The notes beneath the pieces are model-generated. The model had not been told where the DNA came from. It made no database searches and was given only the letters and a program-made list of their open reading frames with translations. Of a stretch of DNA of 64,000 nt, positions 34,313 through 43,088 are shown one piece after another (within the stretch, counting starts at the first letter, position 1; every line of letters begins with the position of its first letter). The position numbers and the translations under genes were made by a program. Location: contig URCF01000008.1 in NCBI GenBank assembly GCA_900546365.1, positions 22,346-86,345 of the forward strand, in the 5' to 3' direction. The stretch comes from an uncultured Porphyromonadaceae bacterium. GTDB lineage: Bacteria > Bacteroidota > Bacteroidia > Bacteroidales > Muribaculaceae.

Positions 34313-36037
34313 ATGACAAGTAAATGGAATTATGCACCCCTTACTTCAGAAGAGCAGAAATTAGAATCGGAATTAGCTAAACGATATGCCGGCTGTCCGC
34401 CTGTGAGCGAACTGCTGGTACAGCGTGGCATATCGTCGGTCAAGGAGGCGGAGAAGTTTTTTCATCCATCTCTCAAGGACTTGCACGACCCGTTTCTGAT
34501 GCCCGGCATGGACAAAGCCGTTGCCCGGCTCAACAAAGCAATGGGTGCCAAGGAGCGCATCATGGTTTACGGCGACTATGATGTGGACGGCACCACAGCC
34601 GTAGCACTGGTATATAAATACCTGCAAAATTTTTATTCCAACATCGAATACTACATCCCCACCCGCTACGACGAGGGGTACGGGATTTCTCTGCGGTCCA
34701 TTGACTACGCCGCCTCGCAAGGGGTGAAGCTCATCATCATCCTCGACTGCGGCATCAAGGCCATTCAGGAAATCAAGTATGCCAAATCGCTCGGCATCGA
34801 CTTCATCATCTGCGACCACCATGTGCCCGATGAGGAGCTGCCGGAGGCGGTGGCCATCCTCAACCCCAAGATGGAAGGGAGCACATATCCGTGTCCCCAC
34901 CTTTCTGGCTGCGGCGTAGGGTTCAAACTGATGCAGGCATTTGCCAAAAGCAATGGCATCGGCGATGCCGAACTCGACGCGATGCTCGACCTTGTGGCCG
35001 TAAGCATCGCCGCCGACATTGTGCCTATGGTGGATGAGAACCGCATCATGGCCTATCACGGATTGCGGAGGCTCAACAACAATCCCAACATGGGGCTACG
35101 AGCCATTATCCGCATCTGCGGCCTCACCAGCAAGGAGATAACCATCTCCGATGTGATATTCAAGATTGGTCCGCGCATCAACGCCTCCGGACGCATGCAG
35201 AGCGGGCGCGAGGCTGTGGAGCTGCTGGTGGCACGCGATGCCTCCGACGCCTACGAGAAAGCAAAGGCCATCGACCAGTACAACAAGGACCGCAAGGAGC
35301 TCGACAAGCGTATCACCGAGGAGGCCAACGCCATTCTTGAAGCTCACGGCGAGCTGCTCGACGACAAGAAGTCGATTGTGATCTACAACAAGGACTGGCA
35401 CAAAGGAATCATCGGCATCGTAGCCTCGCGACTCACCGAGCTGTACTACAAACCCTCGGTGGTGCTCACCCTCGCCAACGGCCTTGCCACCGGCTCATCC
35501 CGCTCTGTCCAGGGGTTTGACATCTACAAGGCTGTGGACTCCGCACGCGACATCCTCGAAAACTTCGGAGGCCATGCCTACGCTGTGGGACTAAGCCTCA
35601 AGGAGGAGAACATTCCCGAATTCACACGCCGCTTCGAGGAGTATGTCAAGGCCAACATCACCACCCGGCAGCTCACTCCCCTGCTGGAGATTGACGCTTT
35701 CCTCACATTCTCGCAGATCACCCCCGAGTTTGTCAACACTCTCCGCCATTTCAATCCGTTCGGGCCGGGCAACAACAAGCCGGTGTTCTGCGCTCGCTCC
35801 GTGATGGATTTCGGCACCAGCAAACTTGTGGGCAAGAACCTCGAGCATATCAAGCTGGAGCTCGTGGACGACACCTCCGGCAAGGTGTTCAATGGCATCG
35901 CATTCAACATGAGCCAATATTTCGAGCACATACACGCACGCAAGCCGTTCGACATCTGCTTCACCATCGAGGACAACAAGCACCGCTCCTCCACCCCCGA
36001 CATACAGCTGCTTATCAAAGAGATACACATAAAATAA
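34313..36037 (+). CDS. recJ: Single-stranded-DNA-specific exonuclease RecJ
   Basis: A 574-residue 5'-3' single-strand exonuclease of the DHH family. The motifs are complete: IMVYGDYDVDGTTAVALVYK (motif I-II), LIIILDCGIKA, FIICDHHVPDEELPEAVAIL (DHH), LSGCGVGFKLMQAF, then KIGPRINASGRM, and in the DHHA1 part GIIGIVASRLTELYYKPSVV and GSSRSVQGFDIYKAV followed by FGGHAYAVGLSL. RecJ acts in RecF-pathway recombination and repair. recQ follows 13 bases downstream, a natural pairing because RecQ unwinds DNA for RecJ to degrade. Confidence 0.96.
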   Translation: MTSKWNYAPLTSEEQKLESELAKRYAGCPPVSELLVQRGISSVKEAEKFFHPSLKDLHDPFLMPGMDKAVARLNKAMGAKERIMVYGDYDVDGTTAVALVYKYLQNFYSNIEYYIPTRYDEGYGISLRSIDYAASQGVKLIIILDCGIKAIQEIKYAKSLGIDFIICDHHVPDEELPEAVAILNPKMEGSTYPCPHLSGCGVGFKLMQAFAKSNGIGDAELDAMLDLVAVSIAADIVPMVDENRIMAYHGLRRLNNNPNMGLRAIIRICGLTSKEITISDVIFKIGPRINASGRMQSGREAVELLVARDASDAYEKAKAIDQYNKDRKELDKRITEEANAILEAHGELLDDKKSIVIYNKDWHKGIIGIVASRLTELYYKPSVVLTLANGLATGSSRSVQGFDIYKAVDSARDILENFGGHAYAVGLSLKEENIPEFTRRFEEYVKANITTRQLTPLLEIDAFLTFSQITPEFVNTLRHFNPFGPGNNKPVFCARSVMDFGTSKLVGKNLEHIKLELVDDTSGKVFNGIAFNMSQYFEHIHARKPFDICFTIEDNKHRSSTPDIQLLIKEIHIK

Positions 36038-36050
36038 GCCCCGCACCGCC

Positions 36051-37934
36051 ATGCCCACTCCCGAGGAGATACTGGAGCAGTACTGGGGTTATCCCTCATT
36101 CCGCCCCCGCCAGCGCGAAATCATCGATTCCGTTCTGGCGGGGCGCGACACTTTGGGACTCCTGCCCACCGGCGGCGGCAAAAGCATCACTTTTCAGGTG
36201 CCTGCAATGATGCTGCCGGGACTCACCATCGTGGTCACGCCACTCATCTCGCTCATGAAGGACCAGGTGGACAACCTACGCGAACGTGGCATACGCGCCG
36301 TGGCTCTCCATTCGGGACTTTCGCGCAGCGAGCACCGGCTTGGCATCGACCGCTGTCGGCTCGGGAAAGCGAAGATTCTCTATCTGTCGCCCGAAAAACT
36401 GCAGTCGCCCAACTTCCTATCCACTCTCACCGCACTAAATATCAGCCTCATAGTGGTGGACGAGGCACATTGCATATCGCAATGGGGCTACGATTTCAGG
36501 CCATCATATCTCAAGATTGCCCAACTGCGCCACCAGTGTCCCGATGTTCCGGTGCTGGCCCTCACGGCAAGTGCCACCGCCGAAGTGACGCAGGACATCA
36601 TGCTGCGGCTGGAGTTCAAGGCACCCAATGTGATTGCCCGAAGCTTCGCCCGCACCAACCTCAGCTACATAGCGCGCTACTCCGACCACAAGGAGGCCAC
36701 GCTGCTGCAGGTGCTCCGCAACACCTCCGGCTCGGCCATCGTGTATGTGCGCTCCCGTAAGCGCACCAAGGAAATTGCACAGCTACTTGTCAATGAGGGC
36801 ATAAGCGCCGACTTCTACCATGCCGGGCTCCCTGTGGAGGAGAAGAACGAACGGCAAAACCGCTGGAAAGAGTCCACCACACGCGTGATGGTGGCCACCA
36901 ACGCATTCGGCATGGGTATCGACAAGCCCGATGTGCGCGTGGTGGTGCATATCGATGTGCCGATGGGCCTGGAGGAATACTACCAGGAGGCGGGGCGCGC
37001 CGGACGCGACGGACTCCCGGCCTTCGCTGTGATAATAGCGTCGCAATACGACAAAGCCTCTCTCACACGCCGCCTCAACGAAGCGTTCCCGCCCAAAGAG
37101 TTCATCAAGCGGGTGTATGAGCTTGCGGGCAATTTTCTCAACCTGGCAGTCGGGAGTGGCTACGGCACGGTGTTTGAATTCAATTTCAGCCTGTTCTGCG
37201 AGCGGTTTCAGCTTCCGCCGGTGCCCACACGCAACGCCCTGATGCTGCTCACCCGGGCCGGATATATCGACTATGTGGATGAAGTGGCCACCCGCTCACG
37301 GGTGATGATGGCGTGCAGCAAAAATGAGCTTTACAACCAGCCCCTGCCGGAAAAAGCCGACACTGTGCTCCAGGTACTCCTCCGCTCCTACACCGGACTG
37401 TTTGCCGACTATGTGCATATCCACGAATCAGCCATCGCCCTCCGCGCCTCGCTGAGCGAGGAGGATGTGTATCAGGCTCTCCTCACCCTCGGGCGCGAGC
37501 ACCTGCTCTACTATGTGCCACGCACATCCACCCCCTACCTTGTATATACTACCTCACGCGAGGAACCCAGATATATCGTCCTCCCGACCACCGTTTACGA
37601 AGACCAGCGCCAAAGGCTCGAGCACCGCGTGGAGGCTATGCGCCAATTCGTTTATGCTACCGATAAATGTCGCTCAACAATGCTGCTCTCCTACTTCGGC
37701 GAATCCGCCACCGGAGAGTGCGGCATCTGCGACCACTGCCGCAAGAGAACAGATCGTCCGCAGACGGATTACCGCGGGCAGATATTGCGTCTGGCAGCCC
37801 AACCCGGCGGCCACACAATAGACCACATCGCACAGCAGCTCTCCACCACACCACAGGCCCTTGTGCCGCAGTTGCGCAAGCTGATGGACGAGAACAAAAT
37901 TATGGTGACGGGCACCGTGGTCACCAAAATTTAG
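36051..37934 (+). CDS. recQ: RecQ-family ATP-dependent DNA helicase
   Basis: A 627-residue 3'-5' helicase. Motif I is LLPTGGGKSITFQVPA, motif II VVDEAHCISQWGYDFRPSY, motif III LALTASATAEV, and motif VI YYQEAGRAGRDGLPA. The zinc-binding part (DKCRSTMLLSYFGE to ECGICDHCRKR) carries four Cys. Between motif VI and the zinc site there are ~210 residues, more than in E. coli RecQ. After the zinc site only ~60 residues follow, so the HRDC domain is missing. I believe this short Bacteroidetes-type layout is common. It lies between recJ and dnaG. Confidence 0.93.
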   Translation: MPTPEEILEQYWGYPSFRPRQREIIDSVLAGRDTLGLLPTGGGKSITFQVPAMMLPGLTIVVTPLISLMKDQVDNLRERGIRAVALHSGLSRSEHRLGIDRCRLGKAKILYLSPEKLQSPNFLSTLTALNISLIVVDEAHCISQWGYDFRPSYLKIAQLRHQCPDVPVLALTASATAEVTQDIMLRLEFKAPNVIARSFARTNLSYIARYSDHKEATLLQVLRNTSGSAIVYVRSRKRTKEIAQLLVNEGISADFYHAGLPVEEKNERQNRWKESTTRVMVATNAFGMGIDKPDVRVVVHIDVPMGLEEYYQEAGRAGRDGLPAFAVIIASQYDKASLTRRLNEAFPPKEFIKRVYELAGNFLNLAVGSGYGTVFEFNFSLFCERFQLPPVPTRNALMLLTRAGYIDYVDEVATRSRVMMACSKNELYNQPLPEKADTVLQVLLRSYTGLFADYVHIHESAIALRASLSEEDVYQALLTLGREHLLYYVPRTSTPYLVYTTSREEPRYIVLPTTVYEDQRQRLEHRVEAMRQFVYATDKCRSTMLLSYFGESATGECGICDHCRKRTDRPQTDYRGQILRLAAQPGGHTIDHIAQQLSTTPQALVPQLRKLMDENKIMVTGTVVTKI

Positions 37935-37935
37935 C

Positions 37936-37943
37936 TACATTTG
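37936..37943 (+). promoter_or_regulatory. Possible dnaG promoter (-7 box)
   Basis: TACATTTG is an exact TAnnTTTG only 4 bases before the dnaG GTG. If used, the transcript would be leaderless or nearly so. Confidence 0.4.
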
Positions 37944-37947
37944 CAAT

Positions 37948-40161
37948 GTGAAAAAAATTGACCAGGGCACAGTTCAGCGTATTCTCGACGCCGCCGACAT
38001 TGTGGAGGTGGTGAGCGACTTCGTCCACCTCAAGCGAAGAGGGTCGGGCTACATCGGCCTATGCCCGTTTCACAATGAGCGGACACCAAGCTTTTCGGTG
38101 AGCAAGACAAAGGGGATCTGCAAATGTTTCAGCTGCGGCAAAGGTGGCAGCGCGGTCAATTTCATCATGGAGCTCGAGCAGCTGAGCTACTACGAGGCTC
38201 TGCGCTATCTGGCCAAGAAGTACAACATCGAGATCGAGGAGCGCGAGCTCACCGACAAGGAGCGGCAGGAAGCAAGCGAACGCGAGAGCATGATGGCTAT
38301 CAACGAGTTTGCCATGCTCCATTTCGAGCATATCCTCGCCGACACGGCCGACGGACGCAACATTGGACTGGCTTATTTCCGCGAGCGCGGCATCAACGAT
38401 GCCATGATCAAGCGGTTTCACCTCGGCTATAGCCTTGAGAAACCTGACGACCTGCAACAGGCCGCCCTCTCCAAAGGGTTCACCGAGCATTTCCTGCTTG
38501 AAACTGGGCTATGCTACCGCACCGACAAAGGTGCGATAAAGGACCGCTTCCGCGGCAGGGTGATCTACCCGGTGTTCACCGTCAGCGGCAAGGTGGTGGC
38601 GTTCGGCGGACGCACCCTGCGCAAGGACAAGGATGTGGCCAAATATGTCAACTCGCCGGAATCAACAGTGTACAAGAAAAGCCGCGAGCTCTACGGCCTC
38701 TATCAGGCCAAGCAAGCCATCGTGCGCAAGGACAAGTGCATCCTCGTGGAAGGGTACATGGATGTGATTTCGATGCACCAGAGCGGAGTGGAGAATGTGG
38801 TGGCCTCATCAGGCACTTCTCTCACCGAGGGACAGATACGCCTCATCCACCGCTTCACCGAGAATGTGACCGTAATCTACGACTCCGACCCCGCGGGCAT
38901 CAAGGCTTCGCTCCGAGGCATTGACATGCTTCTCGCCGAAGGACTGAATATCAAGGTGCTGCTCCTCCCCGACGGCGACGACCCCGACAGCTTCGCGCAG
39001 ACCCACAGCTCCACCGAGGTGGAGGAGTATATCGCCGGGCACGAAACCGACTTCATCCGCTTCAAAACCGACATTCTGATGCGCGGTGTGGAGAACGATC
39101 CTATTGCCCGCGCCAAGGTGGTGCAGGATATTGTCCGCTCCATATCCATGATTCCCGACCCGATCACCCGCACTGTATATATAGGTGAATGCAGCCGCTC
39201 GATGCAGATTGACGAAAAGGTGCTCACCCTGCAGGTGGCCAAGTTCATTGCCGACCGCCGCGAGCGCGAGGCCACCGACGCCCAGCGCAGGCGCAACCGC
39301 GAAGCTGCCGGACTCCCCCCGGAAAATGAGGAGACCGCCGCGCCAACGCCCGATGTGCCGGTTCAGCCCAAACCGGACGATTCCGCCGCGCCAATTTCAG
39401 GCGACGCACGGTTTTTGTTCCCATACGAGCGCGAGCTGCTCCGCTATGTGCTCAAATACGGCATGATGTACCTGTGTGATGTGCCGGTGGACGATGAAGG
39501 GAATGTGCGCCCCATGAATGTGCTTGAATATGTGGACCATGAGTTGCGCGACGACAACATCGCCCTCTCCAACCCCGAGCTGGCTCACACCTTTGAGGCC
39601 GCCAAGCGGGTGAGCGCGTCATGGGACAACGACTACACCGCCTATATGGCCAAGGCCGAAGAGCAAAAGAAAGCGTTCATTGCCGCCGGCATAGAGCAGA
39701 TACGCAACAATGCCGATGATGTGGCCTCGATTGAAGTGGCGGAAAAACGGCTCATGGAGCAAGCCGGGGAGCAGATGCAGAACGCACTGGTGCAATATTC
39801 GGCGCTGTATATAGAAAAGGTGTTGGCATCGGACCCCGACGATTCCGTGAGGCGCATCACCACTGAGCTCGTAAGCTCCAAGCACAAACTCAGCAAAATC
39901 CACACCAAGTATGCCAAGATATCGCAAGAGGAGGACCGCCTTTTCGAGCTGCTTCCAAGAGCTGTTTACAACCTCAAGGAAGCACTGATAGAGTGCGACA
40001 TACGCTCCACCATGCAGCAAATCGGACAGCAATACGCATCATCCGAGCGCGACATGGAGAGCGTGCGCTCGCTGATGGAACGGATTGCCAATCTCAACGA
40101 GATGAAAAAAGAGCTCGCCAAATACCTTGGCGAGCGTATCCTTTCACCTCACAAGCGGTAG
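37948..40161 (+). CDS. dnaG: DNA primase
   Basis: A 737-residue primase that makes RNA primers at the replication fork. The start is a GTG: the nearby ATG at 37946 is followed at once by a stop in its own frame, and homologues begin with this KIDQGTVQRIL sequence. The zinc-ribbon is CPFHNERTPSF to CKCFSCGKGG (CHC2). The TOPRIM core shows CILVEGYMDVISMHQ and VIYDSDPAGIKASLRGIDML. After residue ~440 comes a Pro/Ala/Asp-rich linker, then a long helical C-terminal domain of ~250 residues that should contact the DnaB helicase. It follows recQ by 13 bases and is convergent with argC with one base between them. Confidence 0.96.
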   Translation: MKKIDQGTVQRILDAADIVEVVSDFVHLKRRGSGYIGLCPFHNERTPSFSVSKTKGICKCFSCGKGGSAVNFIMELEQLSYYEALRYLAKKYNIEIEERELTDKERQEASERESMMAINEFAMLHFEHILADTADGRNIGLAYFRERGINDAMIKRFHLGYSLEKPDDLQQAALSKGFTEHFLLETGLCYRTDKGAIKDRFRGRVIYPVFTVSGKVVAFGGRTLRKDKDVAKYVNSPESTVYKKSRELYGLYQAKQAIVRKDKCILVEGYMDVISMHQSGVENVVASSGTSLTEGQIRLIHRFTENVTVIYDSDPAGIKASLRGIDMLLAEGLNIKVLLLPDGDDPDSFAQTHSSTEVEEYIAGHETDFIRFKTDILMRGVENDPIARAKVVQDIVRSISMIPDPITRTVYIGECSRSMQIDEKVLTLQVAKFIADRREREATDAQRRRNREAAGLPPENEETAAPTPDVPVQPKPDDSAAPISGDARFLFPYERELLRYVLKYGMMYLCDVPVDDEGNVRPMNVLEYVDHELRDDNIALSNPELAHTFEAAKRVSASWDNDYTAYMAKAEEQKKAFIAAGIEQIRNNADDVASIEVAEKRLMEQAGEQMQNALVQYSALYIEKVLASDPDDSVRRITTELVSSKHKLSKIHTKYAKISQEEDRLFELLPRAVYNLKEALIECDIRSTMQQIGQQYASSERDMESVRSLMERIANLNEMKKELAKYLGERILSPHKR

Positions 40162-40162
40162 A

Positions 40163-41098
40163 TCAGTGCGATTTGAGCATAAGGCCTACGCGCTCCTGAA
40201 GACCAAACATCAGATTCATCACATGGACAGCGGAGCCGGCTGATCCTTTGATTTTGTCGTCAATAGCCACGCTCACCACGAGCCTCGGCTCGGATTTCTG
40301 CAGATGGATGATACATTTGTTGGTTCCGGCCACCTCCATGAGAGTGGGCAGCGTATCGGCCACGAGCGTGAAGCTATGGTCGGAGAAAAACTCCTCATAC
40401 AGTTTCTCGATCTCGCCCACGCCAACAGGAGTTTCCATATACACCGTTGCGGCGATGCCGTTTTGCCATCCGCCGGCAGTCACCACATACAGCATCTCGC
40501 TGTGGAAGCTGGCCTGCAACTGTCCGAGCGCGCTGCGGATCTCACTATCCTCCTCATGCTCGAGGAGCGCCAACGGCTCGCCCGGCTCTGCCTCGGGTTC
40601 AGCAGCCACCGCGCAGATATGAATGGTGGAGTTGAGCAGCAGATTCTTGGCCAGCGGCAGCAGCGCGGGGAGCACGGCACATGCCAGCGGACCGGGCATT
40701 GCGGCACGTTTGGCTCCGCGCACCAGCGGTTTGCGATTCATCTCCGGCAGCGCATACACCCATGGCGAGTCGGCATCCATGAGCGACTGCTCCCTGAAAT
40801 CAGGCGACAGGTCTATCACCTTGAGGTCGTCGGGCACAGCGTGGTTGGCCATGAACCGCAGCGAAGCTCCCGGTTCGGTGTCGGCCATGAACAGCACATC
40901 CAGCTCCTCGAGCGGAATCTGCGAGCTGAACCGCATGAAAGTTTCCCCTCTCAGTCCGCGATGCACCTGCGAGAGCAGCTTGCCGTCGGCCTCAGGGGCA
41001 TGGACGCATACTATCTCCACATCGGGATGGTTGATCAATATTTTCAATATTTCACGAGCCTGGGGCGTTGTGCCACCGGTGATTGCTGCTTTTATCAT
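40163..41098 (-). CDS. ArgC-like protein lacking the catalytic cysteine
   Basis: A 311-residue full-length relative of N-acetyl-gamma-glutamyl-phosphate reductase (ArgC), the third step of arginine synthesis. Overall identity is clear from PLEELDVLFM, PDDLKVIDLSPDFRE, YALPEMNRK, ALLPLAKNLLLN and VHVMNLMFGLQERVGLMLK. The key sites are not conserved. ANPGCFAT, with the nucleophile Cys, is here AMPGPLAC: Pro137 replaces Cys, and a Cys lies three residues later. The HxHxPEI loop is HEEDSEI. The glycine-rich GGAGYTAGEL start is GGTTPQAREIL. There is no frameshift or stop. Catalysis as ArgC is doubtful; a binding or regulatory role is possible. It is coupled to argR by an ATGA overlap. Confidence 0.82.
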   Translation of the reverse strand: MIKAAITGGTTPQAREILKILINHPDVEIVCVHAPEADGKLLSQVHRGLRGETFMRFSSQIPLEELDVLFMADTEPGASLRFMANHAVPDDLKVIDLSPDFREQSLMDADSPWVYALPEMNRKPLVRGAKRAAMPGPLACAVLPALLPLAKNLLLNSTIHICAVAAEPEAEPGEPLALLEHEEDSEIRSALGQLQASFHSEMLYVVTAGGWQNGIAATVYMETPVGVGEIEKLYEEFFSDHSFTLVADTLPTLMEVAGTNKCIIHLQKSEPRLVVSVAIDDKIKGSAGSAVHVMNLMFGLQERVGLMLKSH

Positions 41099-41598
41099 GA
41101 TTCTAATTTTTGTTTTGCTTCTGCTATGACATTGGGCGGGAGAGTGGCGGACAGCAGCGTGAGCAGCTCCTCGCGGGATGCGCCCTCGGCCAGAGCCACA
41201 AACACAGTATCGGCTCCGGCGATAGTGCCAAGCACCAGCGGCGACTGCACCTCATCTATATCGTATGCCAATCCGCCGGCATAACCGTTGCGGGTCTTGA
41301 TCACCGCGATATTGCCGGTGAATGTCAGCGACAGGATAGCGGCCTGGCGCACAGTGTCCATAGCCTGCGTGGCCACCTCATCGGCAGCGGTGCCGTTTGC
41401 GGCAATCACATAGCGGTAGCCACCCATTTCGGTCACCACCTTGGATGTGCGCAAGGTTTTCAAGTCGCGTGACAAAGTGGCCTGGGTCACCTCGCAGTTG
41501 CGGGCCTTGAGCTCATCCATCAACTCTTCCTGCGAGCCCACTTGGTTGTGGAGCAGGATATTCACTATCAGCGACAATCGCGCCTGTCGTTTGTTCAT
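41095..41598 (-). CDS. argR: ArgR-family transcriptional regulator with altered arginine site
   Basis: A 167-residue protein of the arginine repressor family, normally a hexameric, arginine-responsive repressor. The winged helix-turn-helix is intact (VGSQEELMDELKARNCEVTQ, then ATLSRDLKTLRTSKV with the Ser-Arg DNA contacts). The C-terminal domain aligns well (AVIKTRNGYAGGLAYDIDE). The ligand loop is GTIAGADT in place of the family GTIAGDDT: Ala129 replaces the first of the two Asp residues that contact arginine in E. coli ArgR. It is the first gene of an argR-argC pair with its own promoter. No other arginine gene is in the window. Confidence 0.9.
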   Translation of the reverse strand: MNKRQARLSLIVNILLHNQVGSQEELMDELKARNCEVTQATLSRDLKTLRTSKVVTEMGGYRYVIAANGTAADEVATQAMDTVRQAAILSLTFTGNIAVIKTRNGYAGGLAYDIDEVQSPLVLGTIAGADTVFVALAEGASREELLTLLSATLPPNVIAEAKQKLES

Positions 41599-41629
41599 TA
41601 TTTCTATGGTCGGATATAAGTTACAGCTA

Positions 41630-41661
41630 CAAAGCTAATACACAAATAATAATTATGCAAA
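41630..41661 (-). promoter_or_regulatory. Promoter of argR-argC
   Basis: On the minus strand TTTG (41661-41658), 20 bases, TAGCTTTG (41637-41630) matches the consensus. The spacer is very AT-rich (contains ATAATTATTATT) and could hold ARG-box-like sites, but I cannot show one. Confidence 0.7.
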
Positions 41662-41672
41662 ATTTTTTCACT

Positions 41673-41709
41673 AAAAAAAACTCCGCGCCCACTTCAAAGC
41701 GGGCGCGGA
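41673..41709 (-). terminator. Intrinsic terminator of galK
   Basis: TCCGCGCCC (41682-41690) and GGGCGCGGA (41701-41709) form a perfect 9-bp stem, followed by eight T on the minus strand (41680-41673). Confidence 0.92.
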
Positions 41710-41753
41710 ACTACATTTGCATATTTATTTAACTTTTCAGTCAACCTGTTTGG

Positions 41754-42890
41754 TTAATCCTCCAGGCGGCGGGCACCGTCGCTCACCACCACGGGATAGA
41801 TCTGGGGCTTGTGGCCATACTTTGCAAGGAACTTCTCGGTGACAGTGTTGATGAACGGTTCGTAGAGCTCATCCTTGACAAGGTTGACAGTGCAGCCGCC
41901 GAAGCCGCCGCCCATGATGCGGGAGCCGGTCACGCCACACTCCTTGGCCACATCATTGAGATAGTCAAGCTCCTCGCAGCTAACCTCATAAAGCTTCGAC
42001 ATACCCTCGTGGGTCTTGTACATACGGTCGCCCACAGTCTCGTAGTCGCCATGCAGCAGCGCATCGCACACATCAAGCACCCTCTGCTTCTCGCCAATCA
42101 CATATTCGGCGCGCATGAAATCCTCGTGCGAGATTTTGTCCTTGGCAGCATTGAGCATATCCATATCGGCATCGCGAAGAGTCTCCACGCCGAGAGTCTT
42201 GGCCACACGCTCGCAGCTTTCGCGGCGCTTGTTGTAGGGCGAGTCAACGAGTTCGTGCTTCACACGCGAGTCCACAAGCACCAGCTTGTAGCCGTCGAGC
42301 TTGAACGGGAAATACTCAAACTCGCCCGAACGGCAGTCAAGACGCATCAGATGGTCCTTTTTGCCATGCACGGATGCGAACTGGTCCATTATGCCGCAGT
42401 TCACGCCGCAGTAGTTGTGCTCGGTGCTCTGGCCAATCTTGGCGAGCTCCATTTTGGGAAATTTGTTGTCGTTGAACAAGTCGTTGAGCGCGTTGGCAAA
42501 ACAGCTTTCCAAGGCAGCCGACGAAGAGAGACCGGCGCCGAGAGGCACATTGCCGGCAAAAGCGGCGTCAAACCCCTTCACAGAGCCGCCGCGCTTGATG
42601 ATTTCGCGGCAAACACCGAATATATAGCGTGCCCACTGCTGCTCGGGAGCATCCTCCTCGCGCAGACCAAACTCGGCATACTCGTTGAGGTCAAGCGAAT
42701 ACAAGTGCACCTTGTCTGTGCCGTTGGGACGAATCTCGGCCATAATCACCTTGTCGATGGCACCGGGAAACACAAAACCGCCATTGTAGTCAGTATGCTC
42801 ACCGATGAGATTGAAGCGTCCCGGGGCTACATAAAACACACCCTCGCCGCCAAAATTGCTTTGAAACTGCTCGTGAATTTTATTTTTCAT
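41754..42890 (-). CDS. galK: Galactokinase
   Basis: A 378-residue GHMP kinase that converts galactose to galactose-1-phosphate, the first step of the Leloir pathway. The galactokinase signature is APGRFNLIGEHTDYNGGFVF. The ATP loop is GNVPLGAGLSSSAALE, the catalytic Asp is in VNCGIMDQFASVHGK, and the C-terminal motif is GSRIMGGGFGGCTVNLV. The length is normal. It is expressed from its own promoter and ended by a strong terminator. No galM, galE or galT is adjacent. Confidence 0.96.
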   Translation of the reverse strand: MKNKIHEQFQSNFGGEGVFYVAPGRFNLIGEHTDYNGGFVFPGAIDKVIMAEIRPNGTDKVHLYSLDLNEYAEFGLREEDAPEQQWARYIFGVCREIIKRGGSVKGFDAAFAGNVPLGAGLSSSAALESCFANALNDLFNDNKFPKMELAKIGQSTEHNYCGVNCGIMDQFASVHGKKDHLMRLDCRSGEFEYFPFKLDGYKLVLVDSRVKHELVDSPYNKRRESCERVAKTLGVETLRDADMDMLNAAKDKISHEDFMRAEYVIGEKQRVLDVCDALLHGDYETVGDRMYKTHEGMSKLYEVSCEELDYLNDVAKECGVTGSRIMGGGFGGCTVNLVKDELYEPFINTVTEKFLAKYGHKPQIYPVVVSDGARRLED

Positions 42891-42915
42891 GATAAATTAA
42901 TAGGATTATATGATT

Positions 42916-42957
42916 TACATTTTCAGCAAATGTAATCATTTTTTCCACTACCACAAA
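42916..42957 (-). promoter_or_regulatory. galK promoter with an overlapping dyad
   Basis: On the minus strand TTTG (42957-42954), 19 bases, TACATTTG (42934-42927). The -7 box lies in a dyad TACATTT-N5-AAATGTA (42916-42934), extended by TGAT/ATCA with one bulged base. This is a candidate operator. Confidence 0.65.
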
Positions 42958-43080
42958 ACATCACATCCGATTACAAACATCCGCGAGGATTGTTCAGTGA
43001 TTTTTGGTTAAAAATAATTAAAAACATATAGAGCAAAAGGAGTCCTTAGTTTTTGACTTTTACAATTCAATCACATACAT

Positions 43081-43088
43081 TAACTTTG
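43081..43088 (+). promoter_or_regulatory. -7 box of the fimbrial operon
   Basis: TAACTTTG is an exact TAnnTTTG, 88 bases before the first ATG of the operon. TTTG at 43052-43055 is 25 bases upstream, longer than the usual spacing, so the -33 element is uncertain. The sequence CCGATTACAAA occurs at 42967-42977 and again at 43093-43103, on either side of this box. Confidence 0.5.

Noticed and set aside
40163..41098. Annotating the ArgC-like gene as a decaying pseudogene
   Set aside because: The frame is intact over its full length, coupled to argR and well conserved outside the active site, so decay is less likely than a changed role.
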